From DATCJA01 sp963734635 (GTDB lineage: Bacteria > Acidobacteriota > Vicinamibacteria > Vicinamibacterales > UBA2999), in the NCBI GenBank assembly GCA_963734635.1, contig CAVTIA010000010.1, positions 248,001 through 312,000 of the forward strand: a DNA stretch of 64,000 nucleotides. Direction: 5' to 3'. A model generated the notes under the pieces. That model worked only from the letters and a program-made list of their open reading frames with translations. It was not told the origin of the DNA and did not search any database. The first letter of the stretch is position 1. Each line of letters begins with the position of its first letter. The position numbers and the translations under genes are program-made. Positions 53,561-61,635 of the stretch are shown here, one piece after another.

Positions 53561-53683
53561 CGATCCTCCTGCGAAGTGGAAGGCAGCGCCTGGCACCATA
53601 GTTGTGCCGAGCTCGGTACGGTAAGCGAGCGTTAGGTGGCTTCCGGGCGGGAAGTATAGGCAGTATCAATCAGACTGGTCAAC

Positions 53684-54940
53684 GTGAAGATCGCCGATTG
53701 TGTCATCGAGCACGCCGATCTCGTAGCGACGTGCGCTGGACCGGCACCGCGGCGTGGCCGCTCGCAGAATGACATCTCGCCTTTACGTGACGCGGCAATT
53801 GCCGCGCACGAAGGACAGATCGTGTTCGTCGGCCCCCAGTCGACTCTTGCTGATCACGTGACGCTGCTGGACAGCGTCGTCCGTGTTGACGCGCGCGGCT
53901 GCACAATCGTTCCGGGGTTCGTCGACGCTCACACGCATGTCGTGTACGCCGGAGATCGCCGGGACGAACTGCGGCAGCGACTCGCCGGTGCGACGTACGC
54001 CGAGATCGCAGCCGCGGGCGGCGGTATCTTGCAGACCGTTCGTGCGACACGAACCGCATCGGACGACGAACTCGTGTCGCTCGCACGCGTCCGCCTGGAC
54101 GAAATGGCCGCCTGCGGAACTACGACGTGCGAAGCCAAGAGCGGATATGGCCTCACCGTCGAATCGGAACTGCGTCAGTTGCGCGCCATTCAACGACTCG
54201 ATGCCGAGCATGCGATCGATCTCGTTCCGACGTTTCTCGGTGCACACGAAGTGCCGCTCGAATTTCGCGAGCGGCCAGACGACTACGTCAACCTCGTCGT
54301 CGACGACATGATTCCGAGAGTCGCGGACGCGTCGCTGGCAGAATGGTGCGATGTGTTCTGCGAAAGAGGAGCATTCACGCCGGAGCAGTCAACACGCATT
54401 CTGCAGGCGGGTATTCGCTCGGGCCTCCGGCCGCGTATCCATGCCGACGAGCTCGGCACGAGCGGAGGGGCGCGTGTAGCCGCCGAGGTCGGCGCGCGCT
54501 CGGCGGATCATCTCATCTTCGTTGACGAACACGACGCGGAACGCCTGGCCGCTGCTGATGTGTGCGCCGTACTGCTGCCAATCACGGCGCTATGCCTCAG
54601 GCTCGGAAGGTATGCGCCGGCGCGGATGCTGATCGATCGTGGTGTCGCCGTGGCGCTCGGGACCGACCTCAATCCAGGCGGAGGTGTGTCGCCGTCTATG
54701 CCGTTTGCACTGTCGCTCGCGTGCTTCGCGATGGCGATGACGCTGGAGGAGGCGCTCGTCGGGGCCACGCTCAACGCCGCATGGTCGGTCGACCGCTCGG
54801 ACACCGTCGGCAGCCTGGAACCCGGCAAGCTGATGGATGCCGTGGTCGTCAGGGGCGATCCAACCAACCTCGTGCGTGTTGGTGCGCCGTCGATAATGAC
54901 GGTCATCAAGCGCGGGAAAGTGATCTTCCGGGCACAATGA
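53684..54940 (+). CDS. hutI: Imidazolonepropionase
   Basis: Hydrolyses imidazolone-5-propionate to formiminoglutamate in histidine degradation. An amidohydrolase of 418 aa, about the usual length. Metal ligands visible: HxH in FVDAHTHVVYAGDR, His in IHADELGTSGGA, and Asp in LGTDLNPGG; also QTVRATRTASDDEL and AKSGYGLTVESELR. The start is a GTG. The following cyclodeaminase gene supports the pathway. Other hut genes are not in the window. Confidence 0.9.
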   Translation: MKIADCVIEHADLVATCAGPAPRRGRSQNDISPLRDAAIAAHEGQIVFVGPQSTLADHVTLLDSVVRVDARGCTIVPGFVDAHTHVVYAGDRRDELRQRLAGATYAEIAAAGGGILQTVRATRTASDDELVSLARVRLDEMAACGTTTCEAKSGYGLTVESELRQLRAIQRLDAEHAIDLVPTFLGAHEVPLEFRERPDDYVNLVVDDMIPRVADASLAEWCDVFCERGAFTPEQSTRILQAGIRSGLRPRIHADELGTSGGARVAAEVGARSADHLIFVDEHDAERLAAADVCAVLLPITALCLRLGRYAPARMLIDRGVAVALGTDLNPGGGVSPSMPFALSLACFAMAMTLEEALVGATLNAAWSVDRSDTVGSLEPGKLMDAVVVRGDPTNLVRVGAPSIMTVIKRGKVIFRAQ

Positions 54941-54944
54941 AGGC

Positions 54945-55607
54945 ATGACTGCTCGCGATGTGCGTGCATCTGGTCGAGCGCAGTATCGCGCGATGACTCT
55001 GGCGGAACTGCTCGACGCGTTCGCGTCGAATGAGCCAGTGCCGGGCGGAGGATCCGCGGCCGCGCTCGCCGGTGCGATCGGCACGTCGCTCCTCATCATG
55101 GTCGCCGGTCTGCCCACGACGCGGACGGGCACGCCCGAGGAAGCGGCCGACCTTGCCGAAGCATCGGCGCGGCTGCGTCCTCTCCGCGACGCGCTCACCT
55201 CGCTCGTCCAGGAGGACAGCGACGCCTACGCCGCGGTCCTCGCGGCGATGAGGCTGCCGAAAGCGACGGATGCGGACAAACGTGCGCGCAGGGCCGCCAT
55301 CGAATCTGCGATGCAGCGAGCGACCGAAACGCCCCTCGAGACCATGCGGTGCTGCCAGCGGGCGCTGCGTGGCGCAATCGTCGTGGCCGCGAATGGCAAT
55401 CGGAACGCCGGCACTGACACAGCCGCCGGCGTTGAGCTGCTCCTCGCCGGATTGCGCAGCGCGGGCCTGAACGTAGACATCAACATCGACAGCGTATCCG
55501 ATGGGGCGTTCGCGTCACGCGTGGCAGAGGAGCGTACGCAGCTTGCGGCAGACGCAGACGCCGACGCACACCGCGCACGGGAACAGCTCGGGATCAAGCG
55601 AGATTAA
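54945..55607 (+). CDS. Formimidoyltetrahydrofolate cyclodeaminase / methenyl-THF cyclohydrolase (FTCD_C)
   Basis: A 220-aa protein with VPGGGSAAALAGAIGTSLLIM at about residues 27-47, the cyclodeaminase signature, and helical regions typical of FTCD_C/FchA. It recycles 5-formimino-THF from histidine breakdown to methenyl-THF and ammonia. It follows hutI by four bases. ATG at 54945 or at 54993 (MTLAELLDAFAS) are both possible; the latter fits relatives better. Confidence 0.88.
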   Translation: MTARDVRASGRAQYRAMTLAELLDAFASNEPVPGGGSAAALAGAIGTSLLIMVAGLPTTRTGTPEEAADLAEASARLRPLRDALTSLVQEDSDAYAAVLAAMRLPKATDADKRARRAAIESAMQRATETPLETMRCCQRALRGAIVVAANGNRNAGTDTAAGVELLLAGLRSAGLNVDINIDSVSDGAFASRVAEERTQLAADADADAHRAREQLGIKRD

Positions 55608-55615
55608 GATCGCCT

Positions 55616-55736
55616 GTTCACCCTTCTCGGTTCTCAGTGCTCAGTTCGTGTTCACGTTCGGTTCTTTGTCCGAGGTCTTTGCGCGCGAACCTGAACACGA
55701 ACCGAGAACTGAGAACGAAGAAACGTGAACGGTACG
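55616..55736. repeat. Phased ~7-nt repeats in inverted arrangement (GTTCNNN / GAACNNN) between cyclodeaminase and lepB genes
   Basis: GTTC-type units run from 55616 (GTTCACC, CTTCTCG, then further units) and GAAC-type units from 55687. The arms 55633-55659 and 55687-55713 are inverted complements at 24 of 27 positions, so a long hairpin can form between two convergent genes. Confidence 0.75.
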
Positions 55737-55742
55737 GTTGCT

Positions 55743-56408
55743 CTAATGAATTTGATGGAGAACGCGATTCCAGCGGATGCTGGTGAAAGGATTGGATCCT
55801 TCTTCGCCGAATGAGAAGTAGACGAACAACGCTTTGCCCTTGACGTATTCCCGCGGCAGAAAGCCCCAGTAGCGGCTGTCCTGCGAGTTGTCGCGGTTGT
55901 CCCCCATCATGAAATATTGGTCTGCTGGCACGGTCACCGGGCCGTACTTCATGCGCACGTCGAAGTCGAACGGTCCTTCGTCGTCCGACGGCGTGAACAA
56001 ATACTGCACGTAGGGTTCTTCGATCATCTTCCCGTCGATGTACACCTTCTTGTTGCGCAGCTCCACGGTTTCGCCTGGCAGGCCGATCACGCGCTTGATG
56101 AAGTCGCGCTCCGGATCTTCCGGATACTTGAAGACGATGATGTCGCCGCGTCGAATCGGATTGATGGGCAGCAGCATCTCTTCGATGCGGGTTGCGGTGG
56201 GGGCGTATGCGAACTTGTTCACGAGCAGGTGATCGCCGATAAGGAGGTTGTTCTCCATCGAGCCGGTCGGAATCTTGAAGGCCTGCACGACGAACGTGCG
56301 GACGAACAGCGCGAGTATCACCGCGACACAAATCGACTCGAAATACTCTCGTGCCGTCGACTTCTTATACGGCTTATACGGCTGCGCCGCGCTCTCAGCT
56401 TTCGACAT
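55743..56408 (-). CDS. lepB: Signal peptidase I
   Basis: Cleaves signal peptides at the outer face of the inner membrane. 221 aa with one N-terminal membrane helix (ESICVAVILALFVRTFVVQA). Catalytic Ser in FKIPTGSMENNLLIGD, catalytic Lys in RDFIKRVIGLPGE, and the C-terminal MMGDNRDNSQDSRYWGFLP box. The ATG at 56408 follows a Met-Ser-Lys start; an open frame further upstream is antisense to lepA-coding logic and rejected. It lies 71 bp below lepA in the same direction, as in many genomes. Confidence 0.95.
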   Translation of the reverse strand: MSKAESAAQPYKPYKKSTAREYFESICVAVILALFVRTFVVQAFKIPTGSMENNLLIGDHLLVNKFAYAPTATRIEEMLLPINPIRRGDIIVFKYPEDPERDFIKRVIGLPGETVELRNKKVYIDGKMIEEPYVQYLFTPSDDEGPFDFDVRMKYGPVTVPADQYFMMGDNRDNSQDSRYWGFLPREYVKGKALFVYFSFGEEGSNPFTSIRWNRVLHQIH

Positions 56409-56443
56409 CTGTTGCGCCTTCAACGTTGCCCCTTTAACTCTAC

Positions 56444-56464
56444 CCCGATCCCCGATCCCCGATC
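56444..56464. repeat. Phased 7-nt repeat (three CCCGATC units) between lepA and lepB
   Basis: Three identical CCCGATC units in phase. On the other strand they read GATCGGG, the same word as in the array upstream of lepA (58309-58350), in the opposite orientation. Confidence 0.7.
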
Positions 56465-56479
56465 CCGGAGGCTTGAGCC

Positions 56480-58282
56480 CTACTCCGAGCCGACCTTCAG
56501 CACCGCGAGAAATGCTTCTTGCGGGATCTCTACCCGGCCGACCCGCTTCATGCGCTTTTTGCCTTCCTTTTGCTTCTCGAGCAGCTTTCGCTTGCGGGTG
56601 ATATCGCCACCGTAACACTTCGCGAGCACGTTCTTTCGGAGCGCCTTCACCGATTCGCGGGCAATGATGCGGTTGCCGATGGCTGCCTGTATGGCGACTT
56701 CGAACATCTGCCGTGGAATCAGCTCGCGCATCTTCGATGCCAGCGCCCGCCCGCGATCGTAGGCCGCGTCCCGATGCACGATGATCGAAAGCGCGTCGAC
56801 AGGCTCGCCGTTGACGAGGATATCCATTTTGACGAGCGGCGACTCCCAGTAGCCGGTAACGTGATAGTCGAGCGAGGCGTAGCCGCGCGAGATCGTCTTC
56901 AGCCGGTCGTAGAAGTCCATGACGACCTCGTTGAACGGCAGCTCGTAGGTGATGAGCACGCGGTCCGACTTCAGGTACTCGAGCTTCTGCTGCACGCCCC
57001 GCTTGTCCTGGCACAGCTTCAGAATGGGGCCGACGTGCTCCGATGGCGTCAGAATCATGGCGGTGATGATCGGTTCTTCCAGCTTGGCGATTCGCCCCGC
57101 ATCCGGCAGCTTGGCCGGGCTGTCCACCTCCTGCACTTCCCCATCCGTCGTCGTCACCCGGTAGAGAACGCCTGGCGCCGTGGTGACGAGATCCATGTTG
57201 TATTCGCGCTCGAGCCGCTCCTGCACGATTTCCATGTGCAGCAGGCCGAGAAAACCGCAACGGAAGCCGAACCCGAGAGCGGCAGAGGTTTCCGGCTCGT
57301 AGAAGAACGACGCGTCGTTCAGACGCAACTTCTCGAGCGCTTCGCGCAGCTCGGAATACTGATGGCCTTCCACGGGATAGAGACCCGCAAAGACCATCGG
57401 CTTCAGTTCCTTGAACCCCGGGAACGGCTCCGGGGTCGGACGCGCGATCTCGGTGACCGTGTCGCCAATTTTCGCGTCGGCGACACGCTTGATGTTGGCG
57501 ACGAGGAACCCGACCTCCCCCACACCGAGCTCGTCGACCGGGAGCGCCTTCGGTGAGAACACCCCGAGCCCGTCGACCTCGTAATCCTGCGCGGTGGCCA
57601 TCAGCCGCACCTTCATCTTCGGACGCAGTACGCCGTCGATGACCCGCACGACGATGACGACCCCGCGGTACGCGTCGTACCACGAGTCGAAGATCAGCGC
57701 CTTGAGCGGCGCGTCCGGGTCCCCTTTCGGCGGGTGAAAACGTTCGACGATGGCCTCGAGGATCTCGCGGGTGCCGGTTCCCTCCTTGGCACTGGCGAGG
57801 AGCGCACCGGAGCTGTCGAGGCCGATGATCTCCTCGAGCTGGCGCTTGCATTCTTCAGGCTGTGCGCTCGGAAGGTCGATTTTGTTGATGACGGGAATGA
57901 TGTCGAGACCGTCGTCGGCCGCCAAGTAGGCATTGGCGAGCGTCTGCGCCTCCACCCCCTGCGCCGCGTCCACCAGGAGCAGAGCGCCCTCGCACGCCGC
58001 GAGTGAGCGCGTCACTTCATAGCTGAAATCCACGTGGCCGGGCGTGTCGATCAGGTTGAGAACGAACTGCCGGCCATCCCGGGCCGTGTAGTTCAGCCGG
58101 ACCGGATGCGCCTTGATGGTGATGCCGCGCTCGCGCTCGAGATCCATCGCGTCGAGCACCTGCGCTTCCATCTCGCGGGCCTGAAGCGCCCCAGTGATCT
58201 CGAGAAACCGATCGGCAAGCGTCGACTTGCCGTGATCGATGTGGGCGATGATGGAGAAATTCCGGATGTAGGCCTGATCCAT
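56480..58282 (-). CDS. lepA: Elongation factor 4
   Basis: Ribosome-associated GTPase that back-translocates stalled ribosomes. 600 aa, standard length. G1 AHIDHGKSTLADRF, G2 region RGITIKAH, G3 DTPGHVDFSYEV, G4 NKIDLPSA, plus the LepA-specific C-terminus GGDITRKRKLLEKQKEGKKR. Its promoter is probably the TATAAT at 58300-58305, giving a leader of about 11 bases and no ribosome binding site. It is flanked by inverted copies of the GATCGGG heptad. Confidence 0.97.
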   Translation of the reverse strand: MDQAYIRNFSIIAHIDHGKSTLADRFLEITGALQAREMEAQVLDAMDLERERGITIKAHPVRLNYTARDGRQFVLNLIDTPGHVDFSYEVTRSLAACEGALLLVDAAQGVEAQTLANAYLAADDGLDIIPVINKIDLPSAQPEECKRQLEEIIGLDSSGALLASAKEGTGTREILEAIVERFHPPKGDPDAPLKALIFDSWYDAYRGVVIVVRVIDGVLRPKMKVRLMATAQDYEVDGLGVFSPKALPVDELGVGEVGFLVANIKRVADAKIGDTVTEIARPTPEPFPGFKELKPMVFAGLYPVEGHQYSELREALEKLRLNDASFFYEPETSAALGFGFRCGFLGLLHMEIVQERLEREYNMDLVTTAPGVLYRVTTTDGEVQEVDSPAKLPDAGRIAKLEEPIITAMILTPSEHVGPILKLCQDKRGVQQKLEYLKSDRVLITYELPFNEVVMDFYDRLKTISRGYASLDYHVTGYWESPLVKMDILVNGEPVDALSIIVHRDAAYDRGRALASKMRELIPRQMFEVAIQAAIGNRIIARESVKALRKNVLAKCYGGDITRKRKLLEKQKEGKKRMKRVGRVEIPQEAFLAVLKVGSE

Positions 58283-58299
58283 CGAGATGTGATCAGGAA

Positions 58300-58308
58300 A
58301 TTATAGCA
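58300..58308 (-). promoter_or_regulatory. Extended -10 promoter (TGCTATAAT) of lepA
   Basis: On the minus strand the sequence reads TGC-TATAAT, a perfect extended -10, ending 17 bases before the ATG at 58282. The heptad array begins directly upstream. Confidence 0.6.
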
Positions 58309-58350
58309 ATCGGGGATCGGGGATCCGGGATCGGGGATCCGGGATCCGAC
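58309..58350. repeat. Phased 7-nt repeat (six units, ATCGGGG/ATCCGGG) upstream of lepA
   Basis: Six in-phase 7-mers, alternating ATCGGGG and ATCCGGG, the last diverged (ATCCGAC). Directly upstream of the lepA -10. Confidence 0.75.
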
Positions 58351-58387
58351 TTCACGCGTGACGCCGATGCCGCACGCGACCGACACC

Positions 58388-58414
58388 CACGGGCCCACGG
58401 AGACGCAGAGACGC
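58388..58414. repeat. Dispersed CACGGAGAC-type repeat, copy 2
   Basis: Begins CACGGGCCCACGGAGACGC and continues AGAGACGC. Near-identical, in reverse orientation, to 36421-36445. Confidence 0.6.
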
Positions 58415-58427
58415 GGAAGGGGTTCGC

Positions 58428-58453
58428 GTACGTAGTGTCCGGCTTCAGCCGGA
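58428..58453. repeat. REP-like palindrome, copy 2
   Basis: Identical over 26 bases to 14948-14973, with palindrome TCCGGCTTCAGCCGGA. It lies six bases after the citrate synthase stop on the minus strand and may act as its terminator. Confidence 0.75.
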
Positions 58454-58459
58454 TCCGTC

Positions 58460-59599
58460 TCATCTTTGATCTAGCGGGACGAAGCGCTGCGGATACGGCG
58501 GACCGATGTACTCGGCGCGGGGCCGAATCAGGCGGTTGTTCGCGTATTGCTCGAGTATGTGAGCGGTCCACCCGGAAATGCGGCTCACGGCGAAAATCGG
58601 CGTATAGAGATCGATGGGAATGCCGAGCGTGTAGTACGTGGAGGCCGAATAGAAGTCGACGTTGGGATTCAGCTTCTTCTCGCCTTTGACGAGCGCCTCG
58701 ATGCGCTCCGACATGTCGTACCAGCCGGGCTGCCCCGCGCGCTTGCCGAGATCGCGCGACATCCGGCGCAGGTGTGTTGCCCGAGGGTCTTCGGTGCGGT
58801 ACACGCGGTGCCCGAACCCTGGAATCTTCTCCTTGCGGGCGAGCTTCTCTCTGATCACCTCGTCGACACGCTCGGGTGACGCTGTCGCGCCGAGCTCCAG
58901 CAGCAGCCGCATCACGTCGGCGTTGGCGCCGCCGTGCAGCGGGCCCTTGAGCGTGCCGACGGCCGCAACGACCGCGGAGTAGATGTCGGTCAGCGTGGCT
59001 GCCGCGACACGTGCGGCAAACGTCGACGCATTGAGCTCGTGATCAGCATGCAGAATAAGCGCCACGTCGAATGCCCGGATTGCCCCGGCGTTCGGCCGTT
59101 CGCCGGTGAGCATGTACAGGAACGCGGCCGCGTGGCCCATCGCGGGGTCCGCCTCGACGAAGCCGGCACCGGCCTGCAGCCGGCCCCACGCCGCGACAAC
59201 GGAGCTGATTTGTGCCGTCAGGCGGACGGCCTTCCGGTACTGCGCAGGCGGCGAGCTGTCCGCTACCTCAGGGTCGTAGTGGCCGAGCGCCGACGTAATG
59301 GTTCGGAGCGCGTCCATGCCATCCACTGGCGGCAGCGACTTCATCAGCCGCAGGATCGGCTCCGGCAGGCGGCGGGCGGCGGCGAGCTGCGACTGGAGAT
59401 CGCCGAGCTCGGCACGACTTGGCAGCCGCCGATGCCACAGGAGATAGCACACCTCTTCGAAGGTGGCATTCGCCGCGAGATCGTGGATGTCGTACCCGCA
59501 GTACGCAAGTACGCCGCGCTCGCCGTCGAGATAACAGATTGCCGAGGATGTCGCGATGACATCCTCGAGACCCGCTCTGGGTTTTTCTGCGGTCGGCAC
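58460..59599 (-). CDS. gltA: Citrate synthase
   Basis: Condenses acetyl-CoA with oxaloacetate. 379 aa, the short form common in Gram-positives and many environmental bacteria. Catalytic His in LILHADHELNAST and in GPLHGGANADV, catalytic Asp in NPNVDFYSAS; GFGHRVYRTEDPRATHL and the oxaloacetate-binding Arg near the end (LIRPRAEYIGP) are intact. 2-methylcitrate synthase activity cannot be excluded. It starts at a GTG, adjacent to the stop of the upstream gene. Confidence 0.92.
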   Translation of the reverse strand: MPTAEKPRAGLEDVIATSSAICYLDGERGVLAYCGYDIHDLAANATFEEVCYLLWHRRLPSRAELGDLQSQLAAARRLPEPILRLMKSLPPVDGMDALRTITSALGHYDPEVADSSPPAQYRKAVRLTAQISSVVAAWGRLQAGAGFVEADPAMGHAAAFLYMLTGERPNAGAIRAFDVALILHADHELNASTFAARVAAATLTDIYSAVVAAVGTLKGPLHGGANADVMRLLLELGATASPERVDEVIREKLARKEKIPGFGHRVYRTEDPRATHLRRMSRDLGKRAGQPGWYDMSERIEALVKGEKKLNPNVDFYSASTYYTLGIPIDLYTPIFAVSRISGWTAHILEQYANNRLIRPRAEYIGPPYPQRFVPLDQR

Positions 59600-60040
59600 C
59601 TACGCCCCGACCCTGCGCCCGGCGCCTGCGCCAGCAGGCCTGTAGATCGCGCCGACGATAGCGCCGTAAATTGCCAGCTCGACGATGGCGTCGATGACTC
59701 CGGCCACGGCCATGGCGCCGTCGATAGGAAACGCGACGTACTGCCAGATCACGCCGAACCCAATGACGACGAACGCCACTACGACTCCGAAACGAACGCC
59801 TTCCATAGGTCCGTGTCCGCCTTCATACCCCTTCGCGTATGCGTACGCGAAAGCCAGGAACCCCACCAGGAGGAATGCGGCGCCGAGCGGCAGCTTCGCG
59901 ATCATCTCTTCCTGGGGGCGCATCGCCGCAGCATTGGCGAGCATCAGGTCCCTCAGAAGCACTTCGTTTACGAGGAACCCGATTCCGATTGAGACGACCC
60001 ACGCGACAAGGGCAGCCGTGACAATGCGTGCGTAGTTCAT
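59600..60040 (-). CDS. Small membrane protein of unknown function
   Basis: A 146-aa protein with four hydrophobic helices (e.g. IVTAALVAWVVSIGIGFLV and FGVVVAFVVIGFGVIWQYV). The segment YAYAKGYEGGHGPMEGVRFG occurs in a group of small acidobacterial membrane proteins that I cannot name. Its stop adjoins the citrate synthase start, so the two are likely co-transcribed. Confidence 0.65.
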   Translation of the reverse strand: MNYARIVTAALVAWVVSIGIGFLVNEVLLRDLMLANAAAMRPQEEMIAKLPLGAAFLLVGFLAFAYAYAKGYEGGHGPMEGVRFGVVVAFVVIGFGVIWQYVAFPIDGAMAVAGVIDAIVELAIYGAIVGAIYRPAGAGAGRRVGA

Positions 60041-60079
60041 CGGTCGCTCCTTGAAAAAGGGCGCAAACTTCGAGTTCTT

Positions 60080-61567
60080 CTATACCTCTTCGGGTTTCAA
60101 TACGGCGTCGTTGCTCGCGAACTGCTGTACGACTGACAGCAGCCCGGTGTACAGGAAGCCGATTTGGAAGAGCATCAGGAATGGGACAGTGCCGTAGATG
60201 CCATTGGCGAGCGCGTAAAAGACGGTGGCAGTGAAATACAGGCCGAGCGCCAATTCAACCATCGGTTGTGCGACAACGCTCTGGTGGTACTTCTTGCCGA
60301 TCCATTCATCAGCCTGGGCTTCGATGCGGTACTTCGGCGTGCGGGCGAACTCGGTCTCCTTCCTGAACAGCGCTTCGATGACGGCACGCGTGTTGTTCAC
60401 GGTCAACCCGATGCCGATCGACATCAGGAACGGAAGGTACTTGAGGCGCGTGGACCAGTCTTTGTGCAGCTCGCGCTGGCACACCATGTAGAAATTGGCC
60501 ACCGACGCTGTGGCCGCGAAGAACAACGGCACGTCGATGAGCAGCATCTCGTACCAGCCCATGTTGTAGCGGATCACCATTGCGGGCGCCATGAGCACCG
60601 ACAGCACGCACATGAGCAGGTAGTTGAAGTTCGCCGTCAGATGGAAAAACGCCTCTGCTTTCACGCCGAGCGGCAGATTCGATCGCAGGACGGCGGGCAG
60701 CACCTTCCGACACGTCTGAATGGAGCCTTTCGCCCACCGATGCTGCTGCGACTTGAACGCATTCATCTCGACCGGCACTTCGGCCGGCGACACGAGATCG
60801 TGCAGGAAGACGAATCTCCAGCCGCGAAGCTGCGCGCGGTAGCTCAGATCCAAATCCTCGGTCAACGTGTCGTGCTGCCATCCGCCTGCGTCGGCAATTG
60901 CCGTGCGACGCCAGATGCCGGCCGTGCCGTTGAAATTGAAGAAGAGTCCCGCCCGATTTCGACCGCCGTGCTCGAGCACGAAATGGCCGTCGAGCAGAAT
61001 GGCCTGAATCTTCGTCAGCAGCGAGTAGTTCTCGTTGATATGCCCCCACCGCGCCTGCACCATCGCGATTTGCGGATTGGTGAAGAAGTGAATCGTGCGG
61101 CGGAGGAAATCGGGTGACGGCAGGAAGTCGGCGTCGAAAATTGCCACGTACTCGCCGCTGGCCACTTTCAGCCCCGCCTCGAGTGCGCCTGCCTTGTACC
61201 CCCGCCGGTCGGTCCGATGCATGAAAATAATCTTCACGCCCTTTAGCGCGTGGCGACGGACGGCTCGCTCCGCAATCGTCGTCGTTTCGTCGGTGGAATC
61301 GTCGAGGACCTGGATTTCGAGAAGGTCGCGCGGGTAATCGAGCTGACAGACGGCATCGATCAGCCGATCCGCTACGTACATCTCGTTGTAGATAGGCAGC
61401 TGAACCGTGACCGGGGGAAGTTGCTCGAACCTCGTGTCAGGAACGGGCTGTTGGTCCTTGTTCTTCATGTACAGGTAGACGAGGTAATACCGATGCCACC
61501 CGTACACCGCGAGAATCACCAGAACGAAGAAATACGCCGCAAGCGTGAAGGTTTCGAGCGGGGTCAT
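60080..61567 (-). CDS. Family 2 glycosyltransferase, cellulose synthase-like
   Basis: A 495-aa membrane glycosyltransferase that processively builds a beta-linked polysaccharide. One N-terminal helix, then a GT-A domain with VLDDSTDET, FDADFLPSPDF (DxD), TEDLDLSYRA and QQHRW, the QxxRW motif of synthases, then about four C-terminal helices. The overall form resembles CslA/mannan or beta-glucan synthases. No accessory subunit (BcsB/C/Z) or PilZ domain is seen. The product is unknown. It diverges from larB across a shared -10. Confidence 0.85.
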   Translation of the reverse strand: MTPLETFTLAAYFFVLVILAVYGWHRYYLVYLYMKNKDQQPVPDTRFEQLPPVTVQLPIYNEMYVADRLIDAVCQLDYPRDLLEIQVLDDSTDETTTIAERAVRRHALKGVKIIFMHRTDRRGYKAGALEAGLKVASGEYVAIFDADFLPSPDFLRRTIHFFTNPQIAMVQARWGHINENYSLLTKIQAILLDGHFVLEHGGRNRAGLFFNFNGTAGIWRRTAIADAGGWQHDTLTEDLDLSYRAQLRGWRFVFLHDLVSPAEVPVEMNAFKSQQHRWAKGSIQTCRKVLPAVLRSNLPLGVKAEAFFHLTANFNYLLMCVLSVLMAPAMVIRYNMGWYEMLLIDVPLFFAATASVANFYMVCQRELHKDWSTRLKYLPFLMSIGIGLTVNNTRAVIEALFRKETEFARTPKYRIEAQADEWIGKKYHQSVVAQPMVELALGLYFTATVFYALANGIYGTVPFLMLFQIGFLYTGLLSVVQQFASNDAVLKPEEV

Positions 61568-61601
61568 ACGAGGAGAACGGAGGCAGCACGCACAGACTGT
61601 G

Positions 61602-61609
61602 ATTATACT
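61602..61609. promoter_or_regulatory. Overlapping bidirectional -10: TATACT (+) and TATAAT (-)
   Basis: The same eight bases ATTATACT as at 13631-13638. Plus TATACT (61604-61609) lies 26 nt before the larB ATG; minus TATAAT (61602-61607) lies about 34 nt before the GT2 ATG. Confidence 0.55.
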
Positions 61610-61635
61610 GCCGAGATCTGTGAGATCAACGCGCC

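Noticed and set aside
56409..57851. N-terminal extension of lepB over lepA
   Set aside because: This is lepA read in the wrong frame; the signal peptidase begins at the Met before SKAESAA at 56408.
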